The notes below the pieces were generated by a model. It was not told the DNA's origin. It did no database searches and was given only the letters and a program-made list of their open reading frames with translations. From NCBI GenBank assembly GCA_016781525.1, contig JADDQE010000024.1:1-35080 (forward strand): a stretch of 35,080 bases of DNA, written 5' to 3'. The stretch comes from a bacterium (lineage in GTDB: Bacteria > Chloroflexota > Chloroflexia > Chloroflexales > Kallotenuaceae). The position numbers and the translations under genes are program-made. This document shows positions 1 through 8,244 of this stretch, piece after piece. The stretch's first letter is position 1, and every line of letters begins with the position of its first letter.

Positions 1-1073
1 TCGGTCTCGAGCGGTTGGGGAGCAGCAGGCTCGTCAGCGGGAGGCGACGCGGGTAGGGGAATGCTCACGCGTATTTCGGTCCCCTCGCCTGGGGAGCTAT
101 CGATCTGCAAGGTGCCTCCGACGAGGCTCGCACGTTCCAACATGCCGAACAGGCCTATACCCCGCTCCGGATGTCGGGTTGGTGCAAGCAATGCTGGGTC
201 AAAACCTCGGCCGTTGTCCTCAATGCGCGCGGTGACAACATCGCTTCGGCTGAGGTCAAGATCGATCTCGACGTAGGAGGCGGCAGCATACTTAATGATA
301 TTGGTGATCGCCTCTTGCAGAATACGGTAGAGGGCGGTTTCAATGCTGGGGGGTAAGCGATAACCTTCACCACGCACCTGTACATCCACCCGGATGCCGG
401 CTTCCTCAAGTCGATGTTGAACCTGCCAGCGGAGTGCTGCGGCGAGCCCCAAGTCGTCCAACAGTGATGGCCGCAAGTCGGCAATGATTGAGCGCACGCC
501 GGCCAGCGTTCGGTCCGCGACTTCGCGTACTCGGTGGAGACCGGTTTCGAGGCTTGGCGGCATTGCCGCTCGACTGCTCTGCAACGTGGTATCGATATAG
601 ATCCCCAGCGTAGCCAATGACTGGGCCGTTTCGTCGTGGAGCTCGCGCGCGATCCGCCGGCGCTCCTCTTCCTGCGCGGAAAGGACTTGCTGGGCCAGCT
701 GCTCTGTTAGTCGGCGGGAGTGCTCAAGCGCCAGCGTGTCTTCTTCCAGCCGATCCAGCATCGTGTTAAAGGTGTGGGCGAGGCGTGAGAGATTGGGTTC
801 GCCAGTTTCCTTTTCCTCAGCTCGCACAGTTAAGTCGCCCTCCGCGACCATCTCGGCCACTGTTTGCAGCACCAGCAATGGCCGGAGCGCGTAGCGTAGC
901 AAAACATAGTTGGCGGCAACGCTAAGCAGCAGCCCAAGGGTAACGAAAATCATTGTGAGGGCGATGCCAGACGTCGCGATGCTGCGGGTGATCGCGGTTC
1001 CACCCACTGCGCCAAGAAAGACAATGGCGCTATTCGCCGTCAAAATTTGATAAAGCAGCGGCCATCTACGCAT
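1..1073 (-). CDS. Sensor histidine kinase, NarL/DegS-type (3' end outside window)
   Basis: Membrane sensor kinase that would autophosphorylate on His and pass phosphate to a LuxR/NarL-type response regulator. I translated this open frame by hand; it runs off the left edge, so only about 357 N-terminal residues are visible. There are two hydrophobic segments (about residues 12-30 and 36-60) with almost no loop between them, then a HAMP-like linker (about 60-112). The HisKA_3 dimerisation motif ERRRIARELHDE follows, with phosphoacceptor H146, and then a HATPase domain with N258, DNGRG (286-290) and GIGLFGM (305-311). The start ATG at 1073 is preceded by GGGAG seven bases upstream. The near absence of an extracytoplasmic loop suggests it senses a membrane or intracellular signal. 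Its cognate regulator probably lies just left of the window. The family call is firm and the stimulus is unknown. Confidence 0.88.
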   Translation of the reverse strand, partial: MRRWPLLYQILTANSAIVFLGAVGGTAITRSIATSGIALTMIFVTLGLLLSVAANYVLLRYALRPLLVLQTVAEMVAEGDLTVRAEEKETGEPNLSRLAHTFNTMLDRLEEDTLALEHSRRLTEQLAQQVLSAQEEERRRIARELHDETAQSLATLGIYIDTTLQSSRAAMPPSLETGLHRVREVADRTLAGVRSIIADLRPSLLDDLGLAAALRWQVQHRLEEAGIRVDVQVRGEGYRLPPSIETALYRILQEAITNIIKYAAASYVEIDLDLSRSDVVTARIEDNGRGFDPALLAPTRHPERGIGLFGMLERASLVGGTLQIDSSPGEGTEIRVSIPLPASPPADEPAAPQPLET

Positions 1074-1179
1074 TGGAATTCTCCCGACCGTCAGCTGTCG
1101 GCGTGCCTCGCTTATGCGTTGACGCCGCTATGGTCGCTAACAGTGTGTCCCTAATCAGTGTAGCATAGCTTGCTCGCTG

Positions 1180-1917
1180 CTAGCGGCCCTGGCGGTGCAT
1201 GGCGATGGGAAATCGGACAACGGCTGTCCAAATCCGCCTCCAACGCCAGGGCTGACGCACCAGGCGGAACAACCATTCGAGGCCAAGGCGCCGCATCCAG
1301 CGGGGTGCCCGTACCACATTCCCGGATAGGTAATCGAATGTTCCGCCGACCCCAATCGCTACCGGCACCTGCAATAGCGGTTGATTGCGCGCGATCCACA
1401 AATCCTGAGCTGGGGCACCAAAGGCAACCAGCAAGATATCAGGTCGAGCAGCCAGGATCGCGTCGCGAAGCGCTGGCTCGTCTTCCACACGCGGCGAGCC
1501 GGCAAGGCAGCCAGCAATCATAACTCCTGGAAAACGACGCTCTAGCACCGCTGCGGTCGCCTGCGCAATCCCAGGCCCGGCTCCCAGCAAGAAGAGCCGC
1601 CACCCGTGGCGCTGGCTCAGCTGCGCCAGGCGCTCACACAGCTCAACGCCCGGCACTCGGCTGCGCAGCCGCTGACCCGTCCAGCGCGCGGCCAGCTGAA
1701 GCCCAATCCCATCGGGGACGGCGAGGTCAGACCGGCGTAGCACGTCGGCGAACGAGGCGTCATGCTGTGCGGCCATGACAAATTCAGGATTGACAGTTAC
1801 GACGTGATGCGCACCGCCCACCGCGAGCCATCCGCTGATCGCGGCAACCGCCTCGTCCATGGTCACATCGTCGACGCGTACCCCAAGCAGTGACACCGGC
1901 CCTAATGACTGGTTCAT
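1180..1917 (-). CDS. WecG/TagA/CpsF family glycosyltransferase (GT26)
   Basis: A 245-residue GT26 enzyme. This family transfers ManNAc, ManNAcA or a related sugar from a UDP-sugar to an undecaprenyl-diphosphate-linked acceptor at the cytoplasmic membrane face during wall or surface polysaccharide synthesis. Family landmarks are visible: VTVNPEFVM near residue 45, the PDGIGLQLAAR block with its conserved Asp, RVPGVEL, the FLLGAGPGIA segment, and the C-terminal GVGGTFDYLSG and GLEWLFRLVRQPWRW. The start at 1917 (MNQSLGPVSL) is chosen over an in-frame upstream ATG at 1992. AGGAAGG lies directly upstream of it, and the upstream extension has no family similarity and crosses a hairpin. It stands apart from the main glycan cluster at 12,189-20,533. 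The exact sugar cannot be read from sequence. Confidence 0.9.
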   Translation of the reverse strand: MNQSLGPVSLLGVRVDDVTMDEAVAAISGWLAVGGAHHVVTVNPEFVMAAQHDASFADVLRRSDLAVPDGIGLQLAARWTGQRLRSRVPGVELCERLAQLSQRHGWRLFLLGAGPGIAQATAAVLERRFPGVMIAGCLAGSPRVEDEPALRDAILAARPDILLVAFGAPAQDLWIARNQPLLQVPVAIGVGGTFDYLSGNVVRAPRWMRRLGLEWLFRLVRQPWRWRRIWTAVVRFPIAMHRQGR

Positions 1918-1958
1918 GTCCTTCCTATAAACATTGGCTGACGCTCGCTTAAATGCAT

Positions 1959-1984
1959 AGCGGGCCCCATAGGCGGGGCCCGCT
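1959..1984 (-). terminator. Perfect 10-bp GC hairpin after the lipoprotein gene
   Basis: The arms AGCGGGCCCC (1959-1968) and GGGGCCCGCT (1975-1984) are perfectly complementary around a 6-base loop. It sits 18 bases past the lipoprotein stop and just upstream of the glycosyltransferase ribosome-binding site. On the minus strand the following bases are ATGCATTT, so the U-tract is weak. It is either an imperfect intrinsic terminator or a 3'-end stabiliser. Confidence 0.55.
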
Positions 1985-2001
1985 GCTCGCAAATTCAGCT
2001 A

Positions 2002-2559
2002 CTACGGAACCATAATTGTGATTGGCGAGCGCTCCTTTTTACCGTCGGCATAGGTTAATTCAAGGTCGACAGTGTAATTGCCAGCCACCGGAAAGTACTT
2101 CGCATAATCTTCGGGTGCCAGCGTCAGCTTGCCGTTCGAGTTTTCCGAGATGACACTGCCTCGGACCGATTCTGCGCCTGACGGAACTCCGGTAATGACC
2201 CAACGATAATTGGTTACTCCGGCAACCTGCTGTGTTGTATCCAGCACGAGCGGCTGGTCCCGGTTGAGCCGAAGGTCCGCAGGCGTCAGACCTTGAATGG
2301 TCGTGACGGCCTCGTTCGTTAGGGCCTCCAAATCGGCATCGCTCAATGCCGCCGAGACCGCCTGCTCAATTTCTGCGCCTGCACTAGCCAGCGCTGATGC
2401 CGCTTCTCCTAGAGCGGCGTCAGCCTGCTCGGCTGCGTCTGAAGGAACAGCTACACCTGCGGCCGAAGCGGCCTCCTGGGCAGCCTGATTGGCGTCGGCC
2501 GGCCCGCAGGCGACTAGGAAAACAAGCAGCCCAGTGCCGATCCACCTCACAAATCCCAC
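2002..2559 (-). CDS. Small predicted lipoprotein, unknown function
   Basis: A 185-residue exported protein. The start is the GTG at 2559, because AAGGAG lies 8 bases upstream and translation from there gives a textbook lipoprotein signal. That signal is a short basic N-terminus, a hydrophobic core (LLVFL) and a lipobox LVAC with the acylated Cys near residue 18, followed by GPAD. The longer open frame reaching 2874 overlaps the next gene and is not used. After the signal comes an Ala-rich helical stretch (about residues 24-75), then a beta-rich C-terminal half. That half contains YRWVITGVPSGA and the repeated theme of a tensed-sandwich-like domain ending in ERSPITIMVP, which could be a PKD/Ig-like fold. 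No enzymatic motif is visible. It follows the winged-helix gene on the same strand with 65 bases between. Function unknown. Confidence 0.72.
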   Translation of the reverse strand: MGFVRWIGTGLLVFLVACGPADANQAAQEAASAAGVAVPSDAAEQADAALGEAASALASAGAEIEQAVSAALSDADLEALTNEAVTTIQGLTPADLRLNRDQPLVLDTTQQVAGVTNYRWVITGVPSGAESVRGSVISENSNGKLTLAPEDYAKYFPVAGNYTVDLELTYADGKKERSPITIMVP

Positions 2560-2577
2560 GTCGTTCACTCCTTGCTG

Positions 2578-2600
2578 ATTCACACATACTGATTGTGAAT
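2578..2600. promoter_or_regulatory. Inverted repeat, possible operator upstream of the lipoprotein gene
   Basis: ATTCACA (2578-2584) and TGTGAAT (2594-2600) form a perfect 7-bp dyad with a 9-base spacer. It lies between the stop of the winged-helix gene and the lipoprotein start, about where a promoter would sit. It could be a binding site for a dimeric regulator or an mRNA hairpin. No regulator is assigned. Confidence 0.35.
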
Positions 2601-2624
2601 GGTGCAAGAAGTGGACCAATATGG

Positions 2625-3002
2625 TTATGCTACATGCCGCGCCAAGAGCTGCGTAGGAAACTCTTTGCGATACGGCGCATACTTCTCCAGTTCGTGGAGC
2701 AGCCGCTGCACCTCGATGCGCTGTAATGGATACGTGTATGCTTCCTGAAGTAACCGTAGGCGGATGAGTAGCTCGGGCGATGAAGCGCAGGAGTAAACGC
2801 CGTCCCGCCGCAGCAGGATCCCGTCTTCGACGAGCTCGTCGAGTGCGTCCTGAACGCTCCAAAGGTCGCGACAAACGCGAGTGGCGAGCTCTGGCGTCGT
2901 CGCGTGTAGCTCGGTCTGCTCGATAAAACGGAGCACGATTGCGAGCTTGCAGGATGTGTTAATCCCTGTTTCGAGTAGGTGTGTTACCCGGGGGTCCAAC
3001 AT
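2625..3002 (-). CDS. Winged-helix-like DNA-binding protein, hypothetical
   Basis: A 125-residue protein with the look of a winged helix-turn-helix. A helical N-terminal part (SCKLAIVLRFIEQT) leads to TPELATRVCRDLWSVQDALDELVEDGILLRRDGVYSC, which fits helix-turn-recognition helix-wing (about residues 30-68). A helical tail of about 55 residues follows and could mediate dimerisation. The start ATG at 3002 is chosen because GGAGGAGGG lies just upstream. Longer upstream translation (to 3233) would run into the divergent helicase gene. It is divergent from the helicase and followed by a lipoprotein gene on the same strand, with a dyad between them, so it may regulate either. The fold call is inferred from pattern only, and no family name is recognised. 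Confidence 0.68.
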   Translation of the reverse strand: MLDPRVTHLLETGINTSCKLAIVLRFIEQTELHATTPELATRVCRDLWSVQDALDELVEDGILLRRDGVYSCASSPELLIRLRLLQEAYTYPLQRIEVQRLLHELEKYAPYRKEFPTQLLARHVA

Positions 3003-3167
3003 GTTGACCCTCCTCCTGATCCTCTTTGACCAGACTTTTATGTTTACCCTGCCGGCGAGTGACGATAAAGAAACCGCTGTGGCCAGTGGAGGCAAGTGGT
3101 AAACTTTGATTATGTGTAGTATAACAAAACGAAGAAGTGATTGGAAGCAGGTTTTTACCCGATTCTC

Positions 3168-5465
3168 ATGCAAATTACAGAAATTATTCAGGTATTGCGG
3201 TCTCGCCCTGAACACCGAGAACGCATAGCCCATATTGAGTATCGTGGAGGACGCGCTGCGGAGTGGGGAACACCTGCTGAGCCGCTCGCCACGCCCCTGA
3301 GGGATGCATTACTGTCGCAGGGGATTGAGCACCTCTACCGTCATCAAGCCACAGCCCTAGATGTCGCCCGTGCTGGACGAAGCTTTGGCGTTGTAACCGC
3401 GACCGCATCGGGAAAGACCTTGTGCTATCACCTGCCGACCCTGGAGACCTTGCTTAGCGACCCACGCTCACGAGTGCTCTATTTGTTTCCCACGAAGGCA
3501 CTAGCGCAAGACCAACTGCGAGCGCTGCGGGAGCTCGCGGGTGAGCGCCTGCCGCATATCCGTGCGGCAATCTATGACGGCGATACCCCTCAAGCGGAGC
3601 GCAGCAGCGCCCGTGCCGGCGCCAACATCTTGCTGTCTAATCCAGATATGCTCCATATGGGCATTCTGCCGAACCATGACCGCGGCTGGAGTCGCTTTCT
3701 GAGCCGGCTCAAAGTGGTTGTAATCGACGAGGCGCACGTGTACCGCGGCGTCTTTGGCTCGCATGTAGCACTACTGCTACGCCGGTTGCGGCGCCTCTGT
3801 CATGCCTATGGAAGCCAGCCACAGTTTATCTTCGCGTCGGCGACAATCGGAAATCCTCAGCAGCATCTTGAGGCACTGCTCGGCGATGAGGTCACGATTA
3901 TCGAAGGGAACGGCGCGCCGAGCGGGCCGCGGACCGTTATGTTCTGGAACCCACCCCTACAAAGCGCTGCGTCGGGCGAGCGCGCTTCGACCAACGTTGA
4001 AACCACTGCTCTCTTTACGGAATTAGTAAGCCACGAGATCAAAACGATCGCGTTTACGCGGGCTCGCAAGATCGCGGAGTTGCTGATCCGCTATTCCCGC
4101 AGCCGGCTTGAAGGCCATGATGCGAGCCTGGCGCGGCGCATTGCCTCGTATCGCGCGGGGTATCAGGCCCAAGATCGACGGGCGATCGAACGGGCTCTCT
4201 TTGGTGGCGAGCTGGTTGGGGTGGTTTCCACAAGCGCAATGGAGCTTGGGGTCGATATCGGCGGCTTGGACGCTGCCATTTTGAATGGTTATCCCGGTAC
4301 AGTAGCTAGTACTTGGCAGCAGATAGGCCGGGCTGGTCGTGGTCAGCAATCGAGCCTAGGGGTGCTTGTGGCGCAAGATGACCCGATGGATCAATATTGG
4401 ATGCGCCATCCCGAGGAGTTTTTCACACGGCCACACGAGCAGGCGCGCGTGTCGCTCGACAATCCTTATATTTTGTCGGACCATCTGCGCTGTGCCGCTT
4501 ATGAGCGGCCACTGGAGCCGGAAGAGACCATGGCATGGTTTGGGCCGGCGGCAAATGGCTTGGTCGCCGCGCTGATCGACGATGGCTTGCTCTTGGAGCG
4601 AGGCGGCAAGGCATACTCGCCACTCGATTCGTATCCGGCCCAACATGTGTCGATCCGCGCTACCGGGGGAGAGACGGTGGAGCTTCGGACCGAGCAAGGC
4701 CAGCTGATCGAGCGCGTGCCGCTCAATCGCGCGCCGTACGAGATACATGCGGGCGCGATCTATCTCCACCAAGGCGAGAGCTATCTGGTGCTTGAGCTGG
4801 ACATCGTGACAGGTGTCGCCATAGCACGACAGGCCGACGTCAACTATTACACGCAGCCGCGAGATGTGACCGACATGCAAGTTGTCGAGATCCGTGCCAC
4901 GCGGCCGGCAGGCATCACAACCGCGTACTTCGGCGAGGTTGACGTGCGGCGGACGGTTGTTGGTTACCGCCGCAAGGCGCTCTATCGTGAGGACGTTATC
5001 AGCGACCACGAGCTGGATCTCCCGCCGCAGCAGTTCGTGACGCACGCCATCTGGTTCACTCTGCCACGGCCGGTCGCGGATCGCATTAAGCTTGCTCAGC
5101 AGGATTTGCCCGGTGGGCTTCACGCCGCGGAGCACGCGATGATTGCGCTTTTGCCACTGCTGGCGATGTGCGATCGCTGGGATATTGGCGGTGTGTCTAC
5201 GGCCTGGCATCCGGATACGGACGCGGCGACGATCTTTATCTACGATGGCGTGCCAGGGGGCGTCGGGATTAGCGAGCTGGGCTACGCTGAACTCGAGACG
5301 TGGTGGCGGATGACCCGCGACCTGTTACGAGAATGCCCGTGCTCTGATGGCTGTCCAAGCTGTGTCCAAAGCCCGAAATGCGGCAACGGAAACCACCCGC
5401 TGGATAAAGCGGTAGCCCTTGACATCCTCGAAGCGCTGATCGGCGACCAGCCGTCGTCAATATAA
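3168..5465 (+). CDS. DEAH-box helicase with C-terminal cysteine (DUF1998-type) domain, MrfA/YprA-like
   Basis: A superfamily 2 DNA helicase of 765 residues. Motifs appear in order: TATASGKT (Walker A, GKT at about 82-84), FPTKALAQDQ (Ia), SNPDMLH, VVVIDEAH (187-190, motif II), FASATIGNP (III), STSAMELGVDIGGLD (V) and QQIGRAGRG (VI). The C-terminal part has the DUF1998-type domain with cysteines 723, 725, 729, 732 and 738 (CxC...CPSC...C), expected to bind zinc. Bacillus MrfA, with the same architecture, acts in repair of mitomycin-type DNA damage with a nuclease partner, MrfB. No such partner is adjacent here. An in-frame TTG at 3141 would add nine residues; the ATG at 3168 is preferred because ATG is the commoner start, but neither has a strong ribosome-binding site. 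Confidence 0.93.
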   Translation: MQITEIIQVLRSRPEHRERIAHIEYRGGRAAEWGTPAEPLATPLRDALLSQGIEHLYRHQATALDVARAGRSFGVVTATASGKTLCYHLPTLETLLSDPRSRVLYLFPTKALAQDQLRALRELAGERLPHIRAAIYDGDTPQAERSSARAGANILLSNPDMLHMGILPNHDRGWSRFLSRLKVVVIDEAHVYRGVFGSHVALLLRRLRRLCHAYGSQPQFIFASATIGNPQQHLEALLGDEVTIIEGNGAPSGPRTVMFWNPPLQSAASGERASTNVETTALFTELVSHEIKTIAFTRARKIAELLIRYSRSRLEGHDASLARRIASYRAGYQAQDRRAIERALFGGELVGVVSTSAMELGVDIGGLDAAILNGYPGTVASTWQQIGRAGRGQQSSLGVLVAQDDPMDQYWMRHPEEFFTRPHEQARVSLDNPYILSDHLRCAAYERPLEPEETMAWFGPAANGLVAALIDDGLLLERGGKAYSPLDSYPAQHVSIRATGGETVELRTEQGQLIERVPLNRAPYEIHAGAIYLHQGESYLVLELDIVTGVAIARQADVNYYTQPRDVTDMQVVEIRATRPAGITTAYFGEVDVRRTVVGYRRKALYREDVISDHELDLPPQQFVTHAIWFTLPRPVADRIKLAQQDLPGGLHAAEHAMIALLPLLAMCDRWDIGGVSTAWHPDTDAATIFIYDGVPGGVGISELGYAELETWWRMTRDLLRECPCSDGCPSCVQSPKCGNGNHPLDKAVALDILEALIGDQPSSI

Positions 5466-5491
5466 AGGTCAGATTAGATACGTCCGACAAT

Positions 5492-6535
5492 TTATACCGA
5501 GCTCAGTGCCGCTTCCAGCACCTGCCGAATTGCCGCGTCCTCCTCGGCCACGCGCCGAGCTTCGACGGCGATGGCGACTGAGCCGCGCTGACGCAAGACG
5601 AGCGGCGCGATGCGGTGCACGTCTTCCACGTCTGCATCTACACGGCCGAGCAGCGCAGCGTGGGCGCGCGCCGCCTCAAGCAGCACGATCTCCGTCCGAT
5701 GGGAAGGAATGTTCAGGGCACCAACCACGTCGACGGCAAGCAGCTCCGCGTTGTGGGTCGGCTGAACCAGCGGCAAGACCTCGCGCGCGCCACGAATCGC
5801 TTCTGCCAAACCGCTGATCGCAGCGGCGTAGCGCAGGCGAAAGGCTGCCGGATCGGTTTTATAGGCGCGGACACGCCGCGTTGCCTCAAGCCGCTCGGCA
5901 CCTGCAGCGAGCGGTGCGGTCCATACACGGAGACCAAAGCGATCCAGAATTTGAGGGCGGAGCCGCCCTTCCTCCGGGTTCATCGACCCGATCAAAATAA
6001 AGCGCGATGGGTAGAGGCGCACCATCGCACCACGGCGCACAAAGGTCCGGCCCTGTGCCGCAGCGTCGAGGATTGCGTCCACCACGGCCGGTTCCAGCAG
6101 ATTAACTTCATCGATATAGAGCACGTTGCCGTTTGCTACGGCGAGCGCGCCCGGCTCAAGCAAAACTCGTCGCTGCTCCAGCGCAACTCGTTCGTTGACG
6201 CCGCCCACCACATCTTCAAGCCGTGCATTCAAAGGGAGCTCGATCAACCGCATGGGCTCCGACGTAAGCAGCGCCTCGTTGCGGCTGACACGCTCGCGAC
6301 AATCGGAGCATAGCGCATCGGGTTCGTCCGGCAAGCAGCCACGCCGACAAACCGGTCGCTCCACCAGGGGCATCAGGTCAAGGAGTGCTCGGACGGCGGT
6401 TGTCTTGCCCACGCCGTACGGGCCTTCGATCAGTACGCCGCCAATCGCCGGATTGATCAGCGCGAGTAACAGTGCTAGCTTAAGCTCCTCCTGACCTACC
6501 AAGGCCGGGAATGGATAAATCTGTGTGTAATCCAT
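5492..6535 (-). CDS. ChlI/BchI-like AAA+ ATPase (magnesium chelatase subunit I family)
   Basis: A 347-residue AAA+ ATPase, the length of BchI/ChlI. Walker A is GPYGVGKTT (38-46), where true chelatase I subunits usually read G-D/E-R-G-T-G-K-S. Walker B is VLYIDEVNLL (DE at 142-143), with sensor-1 Asn in LIGSMNPEEGRLRPQILDRFGL. The BchI-like cysteine insertion is present as C63, C67, C76 and C79 within CRRGCLPDEPDALCSDC. In phototrophs this subunit hexamerises with subunit D to drive Mg insertion into protoporphyrin by subunit H. No D or H gene, or any other pigment gene, is in the window. The gene therefore cannot be taken as proof of phototrophy, and it may serve another cobalt or Mg chelatase-like complex. 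It converges on the helicase with a 26-base gap. The start ATG at 6535 matches the family N-terminus (YPFPALVGQEELK). Confidence 0.85.
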   Translation of the reverse strand: MDYTQIYPFPALVGQEELKLALLLALINPAIGGVLIEGPYGVGKTTAVRALLDLMPLVERPVCRRGCLPDEPDALCSDCRERVSRNEALLTSEPMRLIELPLNARLEDVVGGVNERVALEQRRVLLEPGALAVANGNVLYIDEVNLLEPAVVDAILDAAAQGRTFVRRGAMVRLYPSRFILIGSMNPEEGRLRPQILDRFGLRVWTAPLAAGAERLEATRRVRAYKTDPAAFRLRYAAAISGLAEAIRGAREVLPLVQPTHNAELLAVDVVGALNIPSHRTEIVLLEAARAHAALLGRVDADVEDVHRIAPLVLRQRGSVAIAVEARRVAEEDAAIRQVLEAALSSV

Positions 6536-6953
6536 AGCGACGGTTTCGTTTTCCCATGACAGCAGGACGCCGCCTTAAATGGCTCACGGATGTTTAGAGC
6601 TGACCGAGCCTGACCTATTCAGTGGATATACCATGTGCAAGCACGATGTACCCGAGAGGATGGCAGCTGCGCATGGATCGAGTGCAATGATACGCAGGTG
6701 TCGGAGGGCCGAGCAATCCGCCATCGGTCCTACCGGTTAATCGCTGGAATGGGCATCCGGCACGGGGCTACACCAGGTCGCTCCAGCGTACGAGACGCCG
6801 ACGTCCGGCCGGTTGTCGTTGATGCTCTTCGCGACTGCCTCCGGCTGTTCCTGCGTGTGCCTCCAGCCGCTTGATTGACAAGCGACGCCGATCTCGTCAT
6901 CCTTCCCCCTGGGTGACAGACAGGACGAGGATGCAGCGCCACGTACGCGATGC
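6536..6953. other. Intergenic stretch without a recognised gene
   Basis: This 418-base gap lies between the ChlI-like gene start and the end of the DUF503 gene. Open frames here lack ribosome-binding sites and have no recognisable protein features. A short hairpin (CGCTTG/CAAGCG, around 6869-6885) has no U-tract. The promoter of the ChlI-like gene must lie here, but no convincing box was found. Confidence 0.5.
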
Positions 6954-7238
6954 TCAGAGCACTTCTACGTCTGTTTGAACTATCTCGACATCAGGACGAT
7001 TGTCATAAACCCAGTCAATAACCGCATCTAGCTGCTGATGCACATATTGCTTGTTGCCCGAAACGCACGCCACGCCGATCACGGCGGATTGCCAGCGGTC
7101 TTGCTCGGCAACTTCAGCGACTGAGACGTTGAACTCATTGCGAAGTCGGGCGATAACTGATTTTACTATGCTCCTCTTCTCTTTCAGAGAATGGCAGGTC
7201 TCAAGCCGTAGGTGTAAAGCGAGACTACCAATGAACAT
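6954..7238 (-). CDS. DUF503 (YlxP-like) family protein
   Basis: A 94-residue protein matching the DUF503/YlxP family over its whole length. Landmarks are the N-terminal LALHLRLETCHSLKEKRS block, VKSVIARLRNEFNVSVAEV, the central DRWQSAVIGVACVS, and a C-terminal helix and strand ending in VEIVQTDVEVL. Members are small alpha/beta proteins, usually encoded next to translation or ribosome-maturation genes (infB, rbfA, truB) in Firmicutes. The function is not established. Here it stands alone between a LON-domain gene and a chelatase-like ATPase. The ATG at 7238 has GGGAG seven bases upstream and a second AAGGAG abutting it, so the start is well supported. Confidence 0.9.
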   Translation of the reverse strand: MFIGSLALHLRLETCHSLKEKRSIVKSVIARLRNEFNVSVAEVAEQDRWQSAVIGVACVSGNKQYVHQQLDAVIDWVYDNRPDVEIVQTDVEVL

Positions 7239-7541
7239 CTCCTTGCTCCCTCGTGTTGTTCAAGTATCGACCTGGACCTCTATTTGGGCGGCGAATCGCC
7301 ATGCGTGTGCGTGCGCGAGAAAGGCCCATCAATAGCTATCTTTGCTACTCGCGCAATCCCAATGCAGTCAGCTTGCGGCCTTGATGCAAACGATCGCCTT
7401 GTGCAGCCGGCGCTGTGGGGCTGATGCTTGAGCGGGGATTGGTACGACAGCGCATATCACGCTTGGGGCACTGCGCTCACTGCTGCGTATTTTGCGACAG
7501 GCGGCGTCGCCGCAGCTTAGCGTGGTGCGCAACCTGCGCCC
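7239..7541. other. Intergenic stretch without a recognised gene
   Basis: This 303-base gap separates the LON-domain gene stop and the DUF503 start. No open frame with a ribosome-binding site, no tRNA-like fold and no strong terminator with a U-tract is visible. It should contain the DUF503 promoter; TTGCGC and TATTGA about 16 bases apart on the minus strand are only a weak candidate. Confidence 0.45.
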
Positions 7542-8189
7542 CTAGTTGAGGGTCCACGGTCCTGTACCCCCCGGGTGCGGTATGAGCGGTGGCTGTGGAA
7601 GAAGGCGTAGCTCTCGGTCTAACGCGTCAGCGATGGCTGCCAACCGGACGTCCAGCTCTGCCTCAAGCAATTGCTGCTTGGAATCGTCCAGGATCTGGAA
7701 CTGTGACGAAAGGTGGTATGACAGCGCAATCGGATCGTTAGGCAGATCATCCATCTGCTGCGTTACCCCCGTCGCATGGGTAAGGGCGTCGCGATGCCGG
7801 CTATAGAGGACTTTAATATGCTCGACTGTGTTAGCCGCCTCCGGACTCATCTCTTCTGGTAGGTATTCGACCGATGCCACCATGTAGGGCTCGCGCTGCA
7901 CAATGCTCCTGATCCGGAATCGGCGGTCGCCCACTGCTGCGATCAGCATGCGCCCGTCCGGGAACCGTAGCACATTCTGAATAATCGCCGTCGTACCTAT
8001 TTCGTGCGGCTCGGCAACCGGCCCTCCCTCGGCCACGCCCTCGCTGATCAGAACAACTCCGAACGGCTGGCTGAGCTGAGCGCAGCGGTTGATCATCTGG
8101 CGGTAGCGCGGCTCAAAAATGTGGAGCGGTACCGTCGCTCCCGGGAAGAGGACTAAGTTGAGGGGAAACAGCGCAAGCAGATTATCCAT
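7542..8189 (-). CDS. LON peptidase substrate-binding domain protein (no protease domain)
   Basis: A 215-residue protein made only of the LON N-terminal domain. It carries the typical opening LLALFPLNLVLFPGATVPLHIFEPRYRQMI, then FGVVLISEG, the IGTTAIIQNV strand, and RFPDGRMLIAAVGDRRFRI, followed by a helical half. It lacks the AAA+ and Ser-Lys protease domains of true Lon, so it is not a protease by itself. Stand-alone LON-domain proteins are widespread and poorly understood; substrate recognition or adaptor roles have been proposed. The start at 8189 is preferred over an upstream ATG (8261) because AGGAA precedes it and the family N-terminus begins here. It follows the nucleotidyltransferase gene by 55 bases, so it is probably the last gene of the his-containing transcript. 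Confidence 0.9.
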   Translation of the reverse strand: MDNLLALFPLNLVLFPGATVPLHIFEPRYRQMINRCAQLSQPFGVVLISEGVAEGGPVAEPHEIGTTAIIQNVLRFPDGRMLIAAVGDRRFRIRSIVQREPYMVASVEYLPEEMSPEAANTVEHIKVLYSRHRDALTHATGVTQQMDDLPNDPIALSYHLSSQFQILDDSKQQLLEAELDVRLAAIADALDRELRLLPQPPLIPHPGGTGPWTLN

Positions 8190-8244
8190 CGTCGTTCCTT
8201 GTGGTGCTTTGCTTAACGTATGGTAGCACGTCCGGCGCTTCACG

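Noticed and set aside
2560-2874. N-terminal extension of the lipoprotein frame
   Set aside because: It overlaps the winged-helix gene in another frame, is Arg-rich, and the GTG at 2559 with AAGGAG and a lipobox gives a better start.
4356-5210. 284-codon frame antisense to the helicase
   Set aside because: It lies wholly inside the helicase C-terminal half, has no ribosome-binding site and no domain.
6635-6874. 79-codon plus-strand frame in the 6536-6953 gap
   Set aside because: It has no ribosome-binding site, no recognisable protein features, and competes with an equally open minus-strand frame.
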